Of a DNA stretch of 64,000 bases, positions 43,776-52,058 are shown piece after piece. Source of the stretch: Streptomyces pactum (GTDB lineage Bacteria > Actinomycetota > Actinomycetes > Streptomycetales > Streptomycetaceae); contig NZ_JACYXC010000001.1 of NCBI RefSeq assembly GCF_016031615.1, forward strand, positions 3,534,001 through 3,598,000, read 5' to 3'. Every line of letters starts with the position of its first letter. The stretch's first letter is position 1. The notes beneath the pieces were generated by a model. That model was not told the DNA's origin. It did not search any database and saw only the letters and a program-made list of their open reading frames with translations. Made by a program: the position numbers and the translations under genes.

Positions 43776-44714
43776 ATGTCGGTCAGCCGCTACACCTACC
43801 TCGGTCCCGAAGGCACCTTCACCGAAGCCGCGCTGCGGACGCTGCCCGAGGCGGCCACCCGCGAACTGGTGCCGATGGTCTCCGTACCGGCCGCGCTGGA
43901 CGCCGTGCGCTCGGGGTCGGCCGCCGCCGCCCTGGTCCCGATCGAGAACTCGGTGGAGGGCGGGGTCACCGCCACCCTCGACGAACTCGCCACCGGCGAA
44001 CCGCTGATGATCTACCGCGAGGTCCTGCTGCCGATCGCGTTCGCCCTGCTGGTCCGCCCCGGCACCGCGCTGGCCGACGTGAAGACCGTGACCGGACACC
44101 CGGTGGCCCAGCCGCAGGTGCGCAACTGGCTCGCGGCGCACCTCCCGGACGCCCAGTGGGAGTCCGCGGCGTCCAACGCGGACGGTGCCCGGCTGGTCCA
44201 GGAGGGCCGTTACGACGCGGCGTTCGCCGGGGAGTTCGCGGCGGCCCGGTACGGGCTGGAGCCCCTGGTCTCGGAGATCCACGACGCGGAGAACGCGGTC
44301 ACGCGGTTCGTGCTGGTGGGCCGGCCGGCCCGGCCCGCGGCGTGGACCGGCGCCGACAAGACCTCGGTGGTGATCTGGCTCGGCGACGACCATCCCGGTG
44401 CGCTGCTGGAACTGCTCCAGGAGTACGCGGCGCGCGGCGTGAACATGATGAGGATCGAGTCCCGGCCGACCGGTCAGGGGATGGGCCGCTACTGCTTCTC
44501 GGTGGACTGCGAGGGTCACATCAACGACCGGCGGGTGGCGTCGGTGCTGATGGGACTCAAGCGGATCTGCCCCAAGGTCCGCTTCCTGGGCTCGTACCCG
44601 CGGGCGGGGGTGGACCCGTCGATGGTCGGGCCGCTGCGTCCCGGCACCTCCGACGACGAGTTCGTGGCGGCGGCGGAGTGGGTGGCACGCTGCCAGGACG
44701 GCCGGGCCGCCTGA
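43776..44714 (+). CDS. pheA: prephenate dehydratase
   Basis: The enzyme converts prephenate to phenylpyruvate in phenylalanine synthesis. The 312 residues contain the PDT domain (residues 4-185). It has YLGPEGTFTEAAL, VPIENSVEGGVTATLDELA, TVTGHPVAQPQVRNWL, YDAAFAGEFAAARYGL and NAVTRFVLVGRP with the catalytic Thr-Arg-Phe. A C-terminal ACT domain follows (SVVIWLGDDHPGALLELL, GVNMMRIESRP), which mediates feedback control by phenylalanine. ATG 43776 and GTG 43773 are both possible; GGGAG lies eight to eleven bases upstream. In the related species pheA sits next to serS, as here, with the DnaA-box region between them. Confidence 0.94.
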   Translation: MSVSRYTYLGPEGTFTEAALRTLPEAATRELVPMVSVPAALDAVRSGSAAAALVPIENSVEGGVTATLDELATGEPLMIYREVLLPIAFALLVRPGTALADVKTVTGHPVAQPQVRNWLAAHLPDAQWESAASNADGARLVQEGRYDAAFAGEFAAARYGLEPLVSEIHDAENAVTRFVLVGRPARPAAWTGADKTSVVIWLGDDHPGALLELLQEYAARGVNMMRIESRPTGQGMGRYCFSVDCEGHINDRRVASVLMGLKRICPKVRFLGSYPRAGVDPSMVGPLRPGTSDDEFVAAAEWVARCQDGRAA

Positions 44715-44750
44715 CCTCGCGGGCCCCGGACCCCGCCGGACCCCGCCGCT

Positions 44751-44836
44751 CTCCGCCCGCACCGGCCCCGGACGCCACCGGTCTCCGCCCGCACCGGCCC
44801 CGGACGTCACCGGTCTCCGTCCGCACCGGCCCCCGG
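44751..44836. repeat. 32-bp tandem repeat, about 2.7 copies
   Basis: The unit begins CTCCGCCCGCACCGGCCCCG. Copies at 44751-44782 and 44783-44814 differ at one base (GACGCC / GACGTC), and a partial third copy starts at 44815. Confidence 0.9.
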
Positions 44837-45024
44837 TCGCGCTCCGGTCCGCACCGGCTCCCGCCCCCTTCCCGTCGTCCGTCCTTCCTGCCTTCCCTTC
44901 GCCATCCCTTCTCCGTCCTCCTCCGCCCCACATCCCTCCTCGCCGTCCTCTCCGCCCTGCTCGATGCCTCCTGCCCGGTTCCGCCGCCGCGACGGCAGGC
45001 CGGAGCCACCCAGCCCGGCGGGCG

Positions 45025-45374
45025 TTATCCCCAGGACGGTGAAGTTATCCACAGGCATCCGGGCGACGCTGGGGACAAGTCGACAGATCCACCCTGCGGA
45101 GCGGCTCTCCTCACCCAGTGCATCCATCGGTCAGCCTGGTGTGTCCACAGCCTCGCCCGCCGCCACCGACCCTGGGAACCACCCGAATTCCGGTGTTCAC
45201 CCCTTTCGGGTCACGGAAAATTAATCGCCCCCACCCCAAAGAGCGAGTGCGTGAGGTTTGACCCAGGAATCCGCCGGTCATGCCCAACAATGCGGAATGA
45301 TCGATTCCGAAATCCACAGAACTCACACACAGCCTGTGGATAACCGACCGGAAACCCACAGCCCCTGTGGACAA
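45025..45374. promoter_or_regulatory. DnaA-box cluster between pheA and serS
   Basis: Exact consensus boxes are TTATCCACA at 45045-45053, TGTGGATAA at 45335-45343 and TGTGGACAA at 45366-45374 (the Streptomyces-preferred TTGTCCACA). One-mismatch boxes are TTATCCCCA 45025-45033, TGGGGACAA 45070-45078 and GTGTCCACA 45141-45149. AAATCCACA at 45310-45318 is weaker. The segment 45181-45320 is AT-rich for the window. Nothing coding explains the cluster. It may titrate DnaA or affect serS/pheA expression. Confidence 0.75.
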
Positions 45375-45755
45375 GCGTCATCCGCGAACCCGGTCCGCCA
45401 CTCTCAACTCGTCGCTTTCGCAAGGGAGTACGGCACGGCGGGTCAGCGCGACAAGCACCCTATGCCCCTTTTCGGGGATGCCGGAAAATTTCCTTGACCG
45501 GACCATCTGGGCACAATTCCGGCACTTTCCCGCCCCTGGGACAGCCCCCCTCGCCGTCCCACGCCCTGCCGCCCCTTCCCGCACCCGCACTCCCTCTCCC
45601 CTGGCCCCCGGCCCGCGGCCCCCGCCCGTGGCCGGTCCCGGAGCGGCGGCGACCGTGCCTCCTCCCGGCCGGGGAACCCGTGGCCGCGCCCCGGCCGCGA
45701 GGGGCGACGGGGCGGCCCGCCCGCATATCGGTCGTGGCGCCGGAGCCCGCGCCGG

Positions 45756-45761
45756 TAATCT
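45756..45761 (+). promoter_or_regulatory. serS -10 box, leaderless start
   Basis: TAATCT lies six bases before the GTG of serS, a spacing that puts the transcript 5' end at or next to the start codon. Confidence 0.55.
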
Positions 45762-45767
45762 GGGGTC

Positions 45768-47060
45768 GTGATTGACCTGCGCCTGCTCCGCGAGGACCCT
45801 GACCGTGTGCGCGCCTCCCAGCGTGCCCGTGGAGAGGACGTCGGCATCGTCGACGAGCTCCTCTCCGCCGACGAGCGGCGCAGGGCATCCGGCGTCCGCT
45901 TCGACGAACTGCGCGCCGAGCAGAAGTCGCTCGGCAAGCTCATCCCCAAGGCCGCCGGGGAGGAGAAGGCCGAGCTGCTGAAGAAGGCGGGCGAGCTGTC
46001 CGCCGCCGTCAAGGCCGCCGACGCCGACCGGGACCGGGCCGAGGCGGAGGCCCAGGCGCTGCTGCGCCGGCTGGGCAACCTCGTCCACCCCGACGTGCCG
46101 GTGGGCGGTGAGGACGACTTCGCCGTCCTGGAGACGCACGGCACCATCCGCGACTTCGAGGCCGAGGGCTTCACGCCCAAGGACCACCTGGAGCTGGGTC
46201 AGGCGCTGGGCGCCATCGACGTGGAGCGGGGCGCCAAGGTGTCCGGCTCGCGCTTCTACTACCTGACCGGGGTCGGCGCCCTGCTGGAGCTGGCGCTGGT
46301 CAACGCGGCCATCGCGCAGGCCACCGCGGCCGGGTTCACGCCGATGCTGACCCCCGCGCTGGTCCGCCCGCAGGCCATGGAGGGCACCGGCTTCCTCGGC
46401 CAGGCCTCGGAGGACGTCTACCACCTGGAGAAGGACGACCGTTACCTGGTCGGCACCTCCGAGGTCCCGCTCGCCGCGTACCACATGGACGAGATCATCG
46501 ACGCGGACGAACTCCCGCTGCGGTACGCCGGGTTCTCCACCTGCTTCCGCCGCGAGGCGGGCTCGTACGGCAAGGACACCCGCGGCATCTTCCGGGTCCA
46601 CCAGTTCGACAAGGTCGAGATGTTCTCCTTCGTCGCGCCGGAGGACGCCGAGGCCGAGCACCGGCGGCTGCTGGAGTGGGAGAAGCAGTGGCTGACCGGC
46701 CTGGAGCTGCCGTTCCAGGTGATCGACGTGGCCACCGGCGACCTGGGCGCCTCGGCCTCGCGGAAGTTCGACTGTGAGGCGTGGATCCCCACCCAGGGCA
46801 AGTACCGCGAGCTGACCTCGACCTCCAACTGCGACGAGTTCCAGGCCCGCCGCCTCGCGGTGCGGATGCGCGAGGCCGCGGACGGCGGCAAGCAGCAGGT
46901 CCGTCCGCTGGCCACGCTCAACGGCACGCTCTGCGCGGTGCCGCGGACCATCGTGGCGATCCTGGAGAACCACCAGCAGGCCGACGGTTCGGTCCGCGTG
47001 CCGGAGGTCCTCCGCCCGTACCTGGGCGGCCGGGAGCTGCTGGAACCCGTCGCCCGGTGA
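45768..47060 (+). CDS. serS: seryl-tRNA synthetase
   Basis: The class II synthetase charges tRNA-Ser with serine in the cytoplasm; three serine-related tRNA genes of this window would be its substrates or neighbours. The 430 residues have the N-terminal tRNA-binding coiled coil (residues 25-105) and the catalytic core. Motif 2 is FSTCFRREAGSYGKDTRG and motif 3 is LNGTLCAVPRTIVAILE. TSEVPL and RVHQFDKVEMF are the serine/ATP-site blocks. Length and motifs are normal. GTG 45768 encodes the usual MIDLRLLREDPD start. Six bases upstream is TAATCT, so the mRNA is probably leaderless. The stop overlaps the next gene's GTG (GTGA). Confidence 0.97.
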   Translation: MIDLRLLREDPDRVRASQRARGEDVGIVDELLSADERRRASGVRFDELRAEQKSLGKLIPKAAGEEKAELLKKAGELSAAVKAADADRDRAEAEAQALLRRLGNLVHPDVPVGGEDDFAVLETHGTIRDFEAEGFTPKDHLELGQALGAIDVERGAKVSGSRFYYLTGVGALLELALVNAAIAQATAAGFTPMLTPALVRPQAMEGTGFLGQASEDVYHLEKDDRYLVGTSEVPLAAYHMDEIIDADELPLRYAGFSTCFRREAGSYGKDTRGIFRVHQFDKVEMFSFVAPEDAEAEHRRLLEWEKQWLTGLELPFQVIDVATGDLGASASRKFDCEAWIPTQGKYRELTSTSNCDEFQARRLAVRMREAADGGKQQVRPLATLNGTLCAVPRTIVAILENHQQADGSVRVPEVLRPYLGGRELLEPVAR

Positions 47061-48241
47061 GCACCGCCGCCGACAGCGGCCCGGAGGCCGGCCCCGCCGG
47101 CTCCGGGCCCTACGACGCGGGGCCCGGTACCGCCCCGGTGAGCACCGCGGCCAGCGAAGGGTCCGTGGCGCAGGCGTCCGCCGTGCGGCCGCCTGCGGCG
47201 GCCGGGCCCTCGACGGAGGTCCCGCCGGCGGACCAACCGCCGGCGGCGGAGCACGGCGCGGCCGGCCCGGCAGCGGCGACGACCGCGCCCCGCCCCACCC
47301 CCGGAGCGGTCACCGCCGACCCGGCTCCCGCGGTGTCACCCGCGACGACCGCGGTGACCGGCCCCGCGCCCCGGACCGCCGCGGCCGAGGTCCCCGCCGC
47401 CCGTACCGCCCGGCCGGCCCGGACCGCGCGTCCCGCCGGGCCGCTGCCGTACCGGCTGGTGGCGACCGACCTCGACGGGACGCTGCTCCGCTCCGACCGG
47501 ACGATCTCCGCGCGCACCCGGGACGCACTCGCGGCGGCGACCGCCGCGGGCGCCGCGCACCTGGTGGTCACCGGCCGCTCGGTGCCCTGGACCCGCCACA
47601 TACTGGACGACCTCGACTACCGCGGCCTCGCCGTGTGCGGGCAGGGCGGTCAGCTGTACCACGCCGGGGAGCACCGGCTGCTGACCTCGGTCACGCTCGA
47701 CCGGCAGGTCGCCGCCACGGCCATCAGCAGGATCGAGGCGGAGATCGGCCCGCTGCTGCTGGCCGTGAGCCGCGACGGGCTGGACGGGGAGGTGCTCTTC
47801 TCCCCGGGGTACCGGACCGGCGACGAGCTGCCCCGGCACACCTTCACCGACCCGGACGAGGCGTGGTCCGCGCCCCTCAACAAGATCTACATCCAGCATC
47901 CGCGGCTGCGGGACGACGAACTGGCCGAGGCGGCGACCGCGGCCGCCGGGGGCCTGGTCGGCGTCGCCCTGTCCGGCCCGGACATCGTCGAACTGCTGCC
48001 GCTGGGCCTCACCAAGGCGACCGGACTCTCCATGGCCGCCCGCCGGCTGGGGGTGAAGGCGGCCGACACCATAGCGTTCGGCGACATGCCCAACGACATC
48101 CCGATGCTCCGCTGGGCCGGGTACGGGGTCGCGATGGCCGGCGCCCACCCGCGGCTCGCGGCGGTGGCCGACGAGGTGACGGCCGGCAACGACGAGGACG
48201 GCATCGCGGTGGTGCTGGAACGGCTGTACCGGACGGCCTGA
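47057..48241 (+). CDS. HAD-superfamily Cof-like phosphatase
   Basis: The 394-residue protein has an N-terminal Ala/Pro/Thr-rich extension of about 130 residues that normal Cof phosphatases lack, then a HAD core. Motif I is VATDLDGTLLRSD near residue 135 (nucleophile and general acid Asp). Motif II is in LVVTGRS, and Lys (NKIYIQHP, GLTKATGLSM) and motif IV (FGDMPNDIPML) complete the site. Such enzymes dephosphorylate sugar phosphates, cofactors or flavin intermediates; no specific substrate can be named. GTG 47057 overlaps the serS stop by four bases, so it is translated with serS. A start nearer the core is possible since the extension is poorly conserved in type. Confidence 0.88.
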   Translation: MSTAADSGPEAGPAGSGPYDAGPGTAPVSTAASEGSVAQASAVRPPAAAGPSTEVPPADQPPAAEHGAAGPAAATTAPRPTPGAVTADPAPAVSPATTAVTGPAPRTAAAEVPAARTARPARTARPAGPLPYRLVATDLDGTLLRSDRTISARTRDALAAATAAGAAHLVVTGRSVPWTRHILDDLDYRGLAVCGQGGQLYHAGEHRLLTSVTLDRQVAATAISRIEAEIGPLLLAVSRDGLDGEVLFSPGYRTGDELPRHTFTDPDEAWSAPLNKIYIQHPRLRDDELAEAATAAAGGLVGVALSGPDIVELLPLGLTKATGLSMAARRLGVKAADTIAFGDMPNDIPMLRWAGYGVAMAGAHPRLAAVADEVTAGNDEDGIAVVLERLYRTA

Positions 48242-48508
48242 CCGGCACGGCCCGGCCGGCCACGGCCCCGGACCCCGCCCGCGCGCCGGGCCCACCGCGT
48301 ACCGCCGCGGTGGGCCCGGTGGCGCCACGGCCAGGTGGCCACGACGGCCCGGTTGGTCGACGGCCCTGTGGTCACGACGGCCCTCGGCAGCCCGATGCCC
48401 CGGAGGTCGCGACGGCCCGGCGTTCCCTGCCTGGTGCTCCCGGCCCCGGGGCACGGCGCTCCCGGTCCGGTGCGGCGGTCAGAGGGCCGGCGGACGGGCC
48501 GGCGCGGC

Positions 48509-48958
48509 TCAGCCGAAGAGCTTGACCGCCTGGTAGTAGGTCCACGCCGTGCTGTTGCAGGAGGTCTGGGTGGCCCCGCTGTAACGGTTGCAGACCCGCT
48601 TGAGGTCCTCGTAGAAGGCGCTGTCCAGACGCGACTTGTTGGCGTCGAAGGTGCCCATCGCCTTGTAGTTGCGGTAGCCGAAGTCGTGCCGCGCGCAGGA
48701 GAGCTTGAACGGGAAGCCGAACGGGTTGTCCGGAGAGGTGCTGCAGTAGTCGGTGCTCCAGTTGAACCCGTACGCCGACCAGGCGCCCTGGTTGTTACGC
48801 GCGTTGAGCCACGCGTTGTAGCTGGTGGAGCTGGTCTGCGTCCAGCTCGACAGCACCTGGGCCTTGTCGGCGGGCGCCGCCTGCGCGGGCGAGGCCAGGG
48901 CCATCGTGGCGGCGGCGGTGATGGCGGTGGCGGCGAGGCTGGTGGTCAACCGGCGCAT
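48509..48958 (-). CDS. secreted phospholipase A2
   Basis: The enzyme hydrolyses the sn-2 ester of phospholipids using Ca2+. The 149-residue precursor has a signal peptide (MRRLTTSLAATAITAAATMALAS, cleaved near AQAAPA, about residue 29). The mature domain carries the prokaryotic PLA2 (SlaA-like) signature CARHDFGYRNYK, with the catalytic His-Asp at about residue 97, and NWSTDYCSTSPDNPFGF as the Ca2+-site region. Four cysteines (DYCST, LSCAR, RVCNR, TSCNS) match two disulfides. ATG 48958 follows GGAGGAA at six to seven bases. An upstream in-frame ATG adds a non-signal tail. It is a lone gene. Confidence 0.93.
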   Translation of the reverse strand: MRRLTTSLAATAITAAATMALASPAQAAPADKAQVLSSWTQTSSTSYNAWLNARNNQGAWSAYGFNWSTDYCSTSPDNPFGFPFKLSCARHDFGYRNYKAMGTFDANKSRLDSAFYEDLKRVCNRYSGATQTSCNSTAWTYYQAVKLFG

Positions 48959-49202
48959 GCGGTTCCTCCGGGGTGGGTGATGTTCCGTCACACTGACGGT
49001 TCCTGGGGGGAGTCGGCGCGGAAACGAGCCAATGCCCCATAGGGTTCGGCGGGTACCTGACAAACGTCAACCTCCCGGCGGTCATTGGCATGAACAGGCC
49101 GTTAAGGTCAGTTACGCGCGTAGCTACCGGCCGCGAGGGGAAGGGTCGCCTGCCGGTTTCCGGACACATCCCACCCGTCGCCCCTTTGCCCCCATCGGAC
49201 CC

Positions 49203-49310
49203 GTCCGACCCACCCGACCCACCCGACCCACCCGACCCACCCGGCCCAACGGGCCCAACGGGCCCATCGGCTCGATCGGCTCGATCGGCTCGATCGGCTC
49301 CGTCCGACCC
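49203..49310. repeat. 9-bp-register minisatellite with three sub-blocks
   Basis: Twelve consecutive 9-mers keep one register: GTCCGACCC, ACCCGACCC x3, ACCCGGCCC, AACGGGCCC x2, ATCGGCTCG x3, ATCGGCTCC, GTCCGACCC. Each mutated variant is locally amplified. Confidence 0.9.
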
Positions 49311-49466
49311 GTCCCGTCCTGTCGGACCCGCCCGTCCTGCCGGCCCCGCCCCTTGCCGGGTCGCCGGGGCACCCGGCCGCCGGATCGGCCCGGGGATCGG
49401 CCCGGGAGGCACCGGACGGCCCGCTCGCAGGCGCCCCCGGCGAGGGGGGCTTCCCCACCACGGCGG

Positions 49467-49472
49467 TAGCGT
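49467..49472 (+). promoter_or_regulatory. LysR-gene -10 box, leaderless start
   Basis: TAGCGT lies six bases before the GTG at 49479. Confidence 0.45.
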
Positions 49473-49478
49473 GACGCG

Positions 49479-50384
49479 GTGACCTTGGATGACCTCCGCG
49501 CGTTCGTCGCCGTCTGCGAGTCCGGCAGCCTCAGCGCCGTCGCCCGGGAACTGGGCTGCACCCAGTCGGCGGTCAGCCAGCGGGTCAAGCGGCTGGAGCG
49601 GGAGCTGGGCATCACCCTGCTGGAGCGGCAGCCGCGCGGGGTCTCCCCCACCCAGGCCGGCCGGGTGCTGCACCGTTCGGCGGCCGAGGGGCTGGGCGGC
49701 CTGGACCAGGCGCTGCGGCTGCTGCGCGACATGCGCCGGGGCGGTGGCGGCACGGTGCGGGTCACCACCGGCGCGACGACGGTACGGCACTTCATGTCCG
49801 CCGGGGTGGTGGCCTTCCGGGACCGCCACCCGGACGTGAACCTGGAGTTCCAGACCGAGAACTCCACCCGCGCCTGCCTCGCGGCGCTCGCCGCCAACGC
49901 CGCCGACCTGGCCTGGATCACCATCCGCCCGCCGGTCCGGGGCGTCGAGCAGCGCCCGGTCACCGAACTGCCCTGGGTGCTCGCCGTGCGGGCCGACGAT
50001 CCGCTCGCGGCGCACCCCGAGATCGGCCCGGAGCAGCTCGCCACGATCCGCCACATCCGGCTGCCGGAGAACTCCACCTCGCGGCTGCGCCTGGACGAGT
50101 ACCTCACCCGGCAGGGCTCGGGCCCGGTCTCCACCACCAGCGTCGCCGACTGGGACACCGCCATCCTGCTGGCCGAACTCGGCCTGGGGCACGCGGTGGT
50201 GCCCGCCCTGCCCGGTTGGCACGAGACCGCGCGCCGCGATCTGCGGTTGATCCCGATCCCCTGGCTGCCGCCGCTGGCCGCGGGGTGGGCGGTGCGCCAG
50301 TGGGACGCGCTGAGCCCGGTCGCGGTGGCCTTCGCGGAGACCGTCGCGGCCGCGCTCCACCGGGCACCCGGCGACGCCCGCTGA
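49479..50384 (+). CDS. LysR family transcriptional regulator
   Basis: The 301-residue regulator begins with the LysR winged helix-turn-helix: MTLDDLRAFVAVCESGSLSA, ARELGCTQSAVSQRVKRLE and LFERQPRGV-like LLERQPRGVSPTQAGRVL. The effector domain (residues 90-290) is a periplasmic-binding-protein fold with VRVTTGATTVRHFMS, LAWITIRPP and LGLGHAVVPALPGW. LysR proteins usually act on a divergent gene; the only divergent neighbour is the phospholipase gene 520 bases away, which is a weak link. GTG 49479 lies six bases after a TAGCGT box. The effector is unknown. Confidence 0.92.
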   Translation: MTLDDLRAFVAVCESGSLSAVARELGCTQSAVSQRVKRLERELGITLLERQPRGVSPTQAGRVLHRSAAEGLGGLDQALRLLRDMRRGGGGTVRVTTGATTVRHFMSAGVVAFRDRHPDVNLEFQTENSTRACLAALAANAADLAWITIRPPVRGVEQRPVTELPWVLAVRADDPLAAHPEIGPEQLATIRHIRLPENSTSRLRLDEYLTRQGSGPVSTTSVADWDTAILLAELGLGHAVVPALPGWHETARRDLRLIPIPWLPPLAAGWAVRQWDALSPVAVAFAETVAAALHRAPGDAR

Positions 50385-50699
50385 GACGGCCCGGGGCACC
50401 GGTCACCTCGCCTCCGCGGGCCCGCCGAGGCGTCCGGGGCCCCGGCCGCCGGCGCTTCCGCGAGGCCGGAGAAGGCGGCCCGGGGCGTCGCTCCCGCACG
50501 CTTCCGGGAGGCCGCCCCCGGCCCCGCTCGGGCGGGTACGGCGGACCCGCAGCGGTCGCGCCCGTACCGACCGTAAGATCACCGCACCGGGCCGCTCCAT
50601 CGGCTGACGGGCCGGGCGGCGGAGCGACTCCGGGGCCCGGGACGTCGGATGGACTTCACAGGTCGTTCCGGTACCACCGCAACGAGGAGCCACCCCTTC
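50385..50699. other. intergenic between LysR and APH-like genes
   Basis: GC-rich with GCTTCCGGGAGGCC words repeated near 50460 and 50500. The leader AACGAGGAGCCACCCCTTC of the kinase gene is at the right end. No gene is supported. Confidence 0.5.
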
Positions 50700-51629
50700 A
50701 TGACGCGCATCGAGGTTCCTGGCCGACTGGCCGCGTACTACGAGGACTATGCCGGCGGGCCGGAGTGGATCGCCGCGCTGCCGGAGCTGATCACGGAGTT
50801 CCTGGAGCGGTGGGACCTGCGTCCGGACGGGGCCCCGGCACACGGCCACGCCGCCCTGGTGCTGCCGGTGACCGGCAAGGACGGCACCCCCGCCGCGGTG
50901 AAGTTCCAGCAGGTCACCGAGGAGACGGCGGGCGAGGCGGCCGGGCTGCGCGCCTGGGCGGGCCAGGGAGCGGTACGCCTGCTGGACCACGACCCGGCCA
51001 GCGGCACCATGCTGCTGGAACGGCTGGACGCCCGGCGGTCACTGGCCTCCGTCCCCGACGACCAGGCCGCCCTGCTGAAACTCGCGGAGCTGATGGCCCG
51101 GCTGACCGGCACCCCGGCCCCGGACGGGCTGCGCACCCTGGCCGGCATCACCGACGCGCTCCTCGACGAGGTGCCCGGACTGCTGGAGCGGGTGGCCGAC
51201 GCGGACCACCGCCGGCTGCTGGAGAGCTGCCTCGCGGCGGTCCGGGAGGTGCGCGGCGAACCGGGCGACCGGCTGCTCCACTGGGACCTGCACTACGAGA
51301 ACGTGCTCGCCCCACTGCCCGGCTCCGGCCGTGGCCCCTGGCTCGCCATCGACCCCAAGCCGCTCGCCGGCGACCCCGGCTTCGAGCTGCTGCCCGCCCT
51401 GTACAACCGCTGGGACGACGTCCTGGCCACCGGGGACACGGCCCGCGCCGTGCGCCGGCGCTTCGACCTGCTCACCGAGATCACCGGCCAGGAGCGGCAG
51501 CGCGCGCTGCGCTGGACCCTCGCCCGGGTGCTGGAGAACGCGGCGTGGGAGTTGCGCGACGAGGACCCCGAACTGCCGGAGGAACACCTGGTCATCGCCG
51601 GGACGCTGCTGGCCGCCGCCGGCGACTGA
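50700..51629 (+). CDS. APH(6)/hydroxyurea phosphotransferase family kinase
   Basis: The 309-residue protein matches the APH_6_hur group, relatives of streptomycin 6-phosphotransferase. The ATP-binding lobe has LVLPVTGKDGTPAAVKFQ, and the catalytic loop is LLHWDLHYENVL (Asp near residue 201). IDPKPLAGDPGFELLPALYNR is the second metal/Asp motif. Streptomyces carry many such proteins; they may modify aminoglycosides or small metabolites, and nothing in the neighbourhood indicates an antibiotic cluster. ATG 50700 follows GAGGAG. An upstream in-frame ATG at 50649 lacks a binding site. It may be a housekeeping kinase of unknown substrate. Confidence 0.88.
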   Translation: MTRIEVPGRLAAYYEDYAGGPEWIAALPELITEFLERWDLRPDGAPAHGHAALVLPVTGKDGTPAAVKFQQVTEETAGEAAGLRAWAGQGAVRLLDHDPASGTMLLERLDARRSLASVPDDQAALLKLAELMARLTGTPAPDGLRTLAGITDALLDEVPGLLERVADADHRRLLESCLAAVREVRGEPGDRLLHWDLHYENVLAPLPGSGRGPWLAIDPKPLAGDPGFELLPALYNRWDDVLATGDTARAVRRRFDLLTEITGQERQRALRWTLARVLENAAWELRDEDPELPEEHLVIAGTLLAAAGD

Positions 51630-51774
51630 CGGCTCCCGGGACGGCCCCGGCCCTGGACGGCCCCGGCCCTGGACGGTCCCGGCCCGGCTCGGCCCCGGCC
51701 CGGGACGGCCCACGGGCGCGGGTCCGGGCGCCGGGGTGGCGGAACACGGCTGCTGCCGCCCGGGCACACGACGA

Positions 51775-51811
51775 GGCCCCGCCCCTCCGTGGAACCAGGA
51801 GGAGCGGGGCC
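51775..51811 (+). terminator. hairpin downstream of APH-like gene
   Basis: GGCCCCGCCCCTCC pairs with GGAGGAGCGGGGCC across the loop GTGGAACCA, with small bulges. It lies 146 bases after the kinase stop. Confidence 0.5.
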
Positions 51812-51963
51812 GGTACGCGTCTCGCGGCGCGCGCGGAACCGTGGGTCATCCGGTCACGCGCGGCACGCGGGCCTGCCGCACGGCGCGGCTCGTCGGACGG
51901 GAGGCCCGGTCACACCGGCCGAGCCGGCGTGGCGCGCAGGCACCTACCGTCCCGCGAGCCACC

Positions 51964-51983
51964 GCCCCGGCGGAAGCCGGGGC
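51964..51983 (-). terminator. terminator of the 19-residue peptide gene
   Basis: GCCCCGG-CGGAAG-CCGGGGC is a perfect 7-bp stem with a 6-base loop, starting 16 bases after the peptide stop codon on the minus strand. Confidence 0.65.
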
Positions 51984-51998
51984 CGACGAGCCGACGGG

Positions 51999-52058
51999 TC
52001 AGACGAGCCAGCCCAGGAAGTGGGTGACGCCGTGGAGCAGGCTGGTGACGATGTTCAT
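51999..52058 (-). CDS. 19-residue hydrophobic peptide, small ORF
   Basis: ATG 52058 is preceded by AAGGAGAACC, an excellent Shine-Dalgarno at ideal spacing. It opens 20 codons encoding MNIVTSLLHGVTHFLGWLV before TGA. Codon third positions are strongly GC (C or G in almost all codons). A hairpin terminator follows after 16 bases. The peptide is amphipathic to hydrophobic with two His and one Trp and could insert in a membrane, like small toxin or leader peptides. There is no following gene in the same direction within 370 bases that it could attenuate. I do not know a described family. It may be a leader, a membrane peptide or a secreted signal. The expression signals make chance occurrence unlikely. 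Confidence 0.65.
   Translation of the reverse strand: MNIVTSLLHGVTHFLGWLV

Larger units (their letters stand above)
44715..45767. other. 1.05-kb intergenic pheA-serS with repeats and DnaA boxes
   Basis: Left part: 32-bp tandem repeats (44751-44836), then a pyrimidine-rich tract (about 44859-44965). Centre: an AT-richer region with a DnaA-box cluster (45025-45374), including TTATCCACA and TGTGGATAA. Right part: pyrimidine-rich GC sequence. The -10 of serS is at 45756-45761. No gene is supported. Confidence 0.6.
48959..49478. other. intergenic with a 9-bp minisatellite
   Basis: The left 170 bases are moderately AT-rich (CTGACAAACGTCAACC, GGTCAGTTACGCGCG) and should contain the phospholipase promoter on the minus strand. 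The 9-bp repeat array is at 49203-49310. A leaderless promoter for the LysR gene ends the stretch. No gene is supported. Confidence 0.55.
51630..51998. other. intergenic with tandem repeats and two hairpins
   Basis: GGCCCTGGACGGCCCC-type 16-bp units recur three to four times at about 51640-51700. A terminator-like hairpin is at 51775-51811 and another at 51964-51983. No protein gene is supported in this part. Confidence 0.6.

Noticed and set aside
50700..51629. Part of an antibiotic resistance or biosynthesis cluster
   Set aside because: The APH(6)-like gene has no biosynthetic or transport neighbours; such genes are common in Streptomyces cores.
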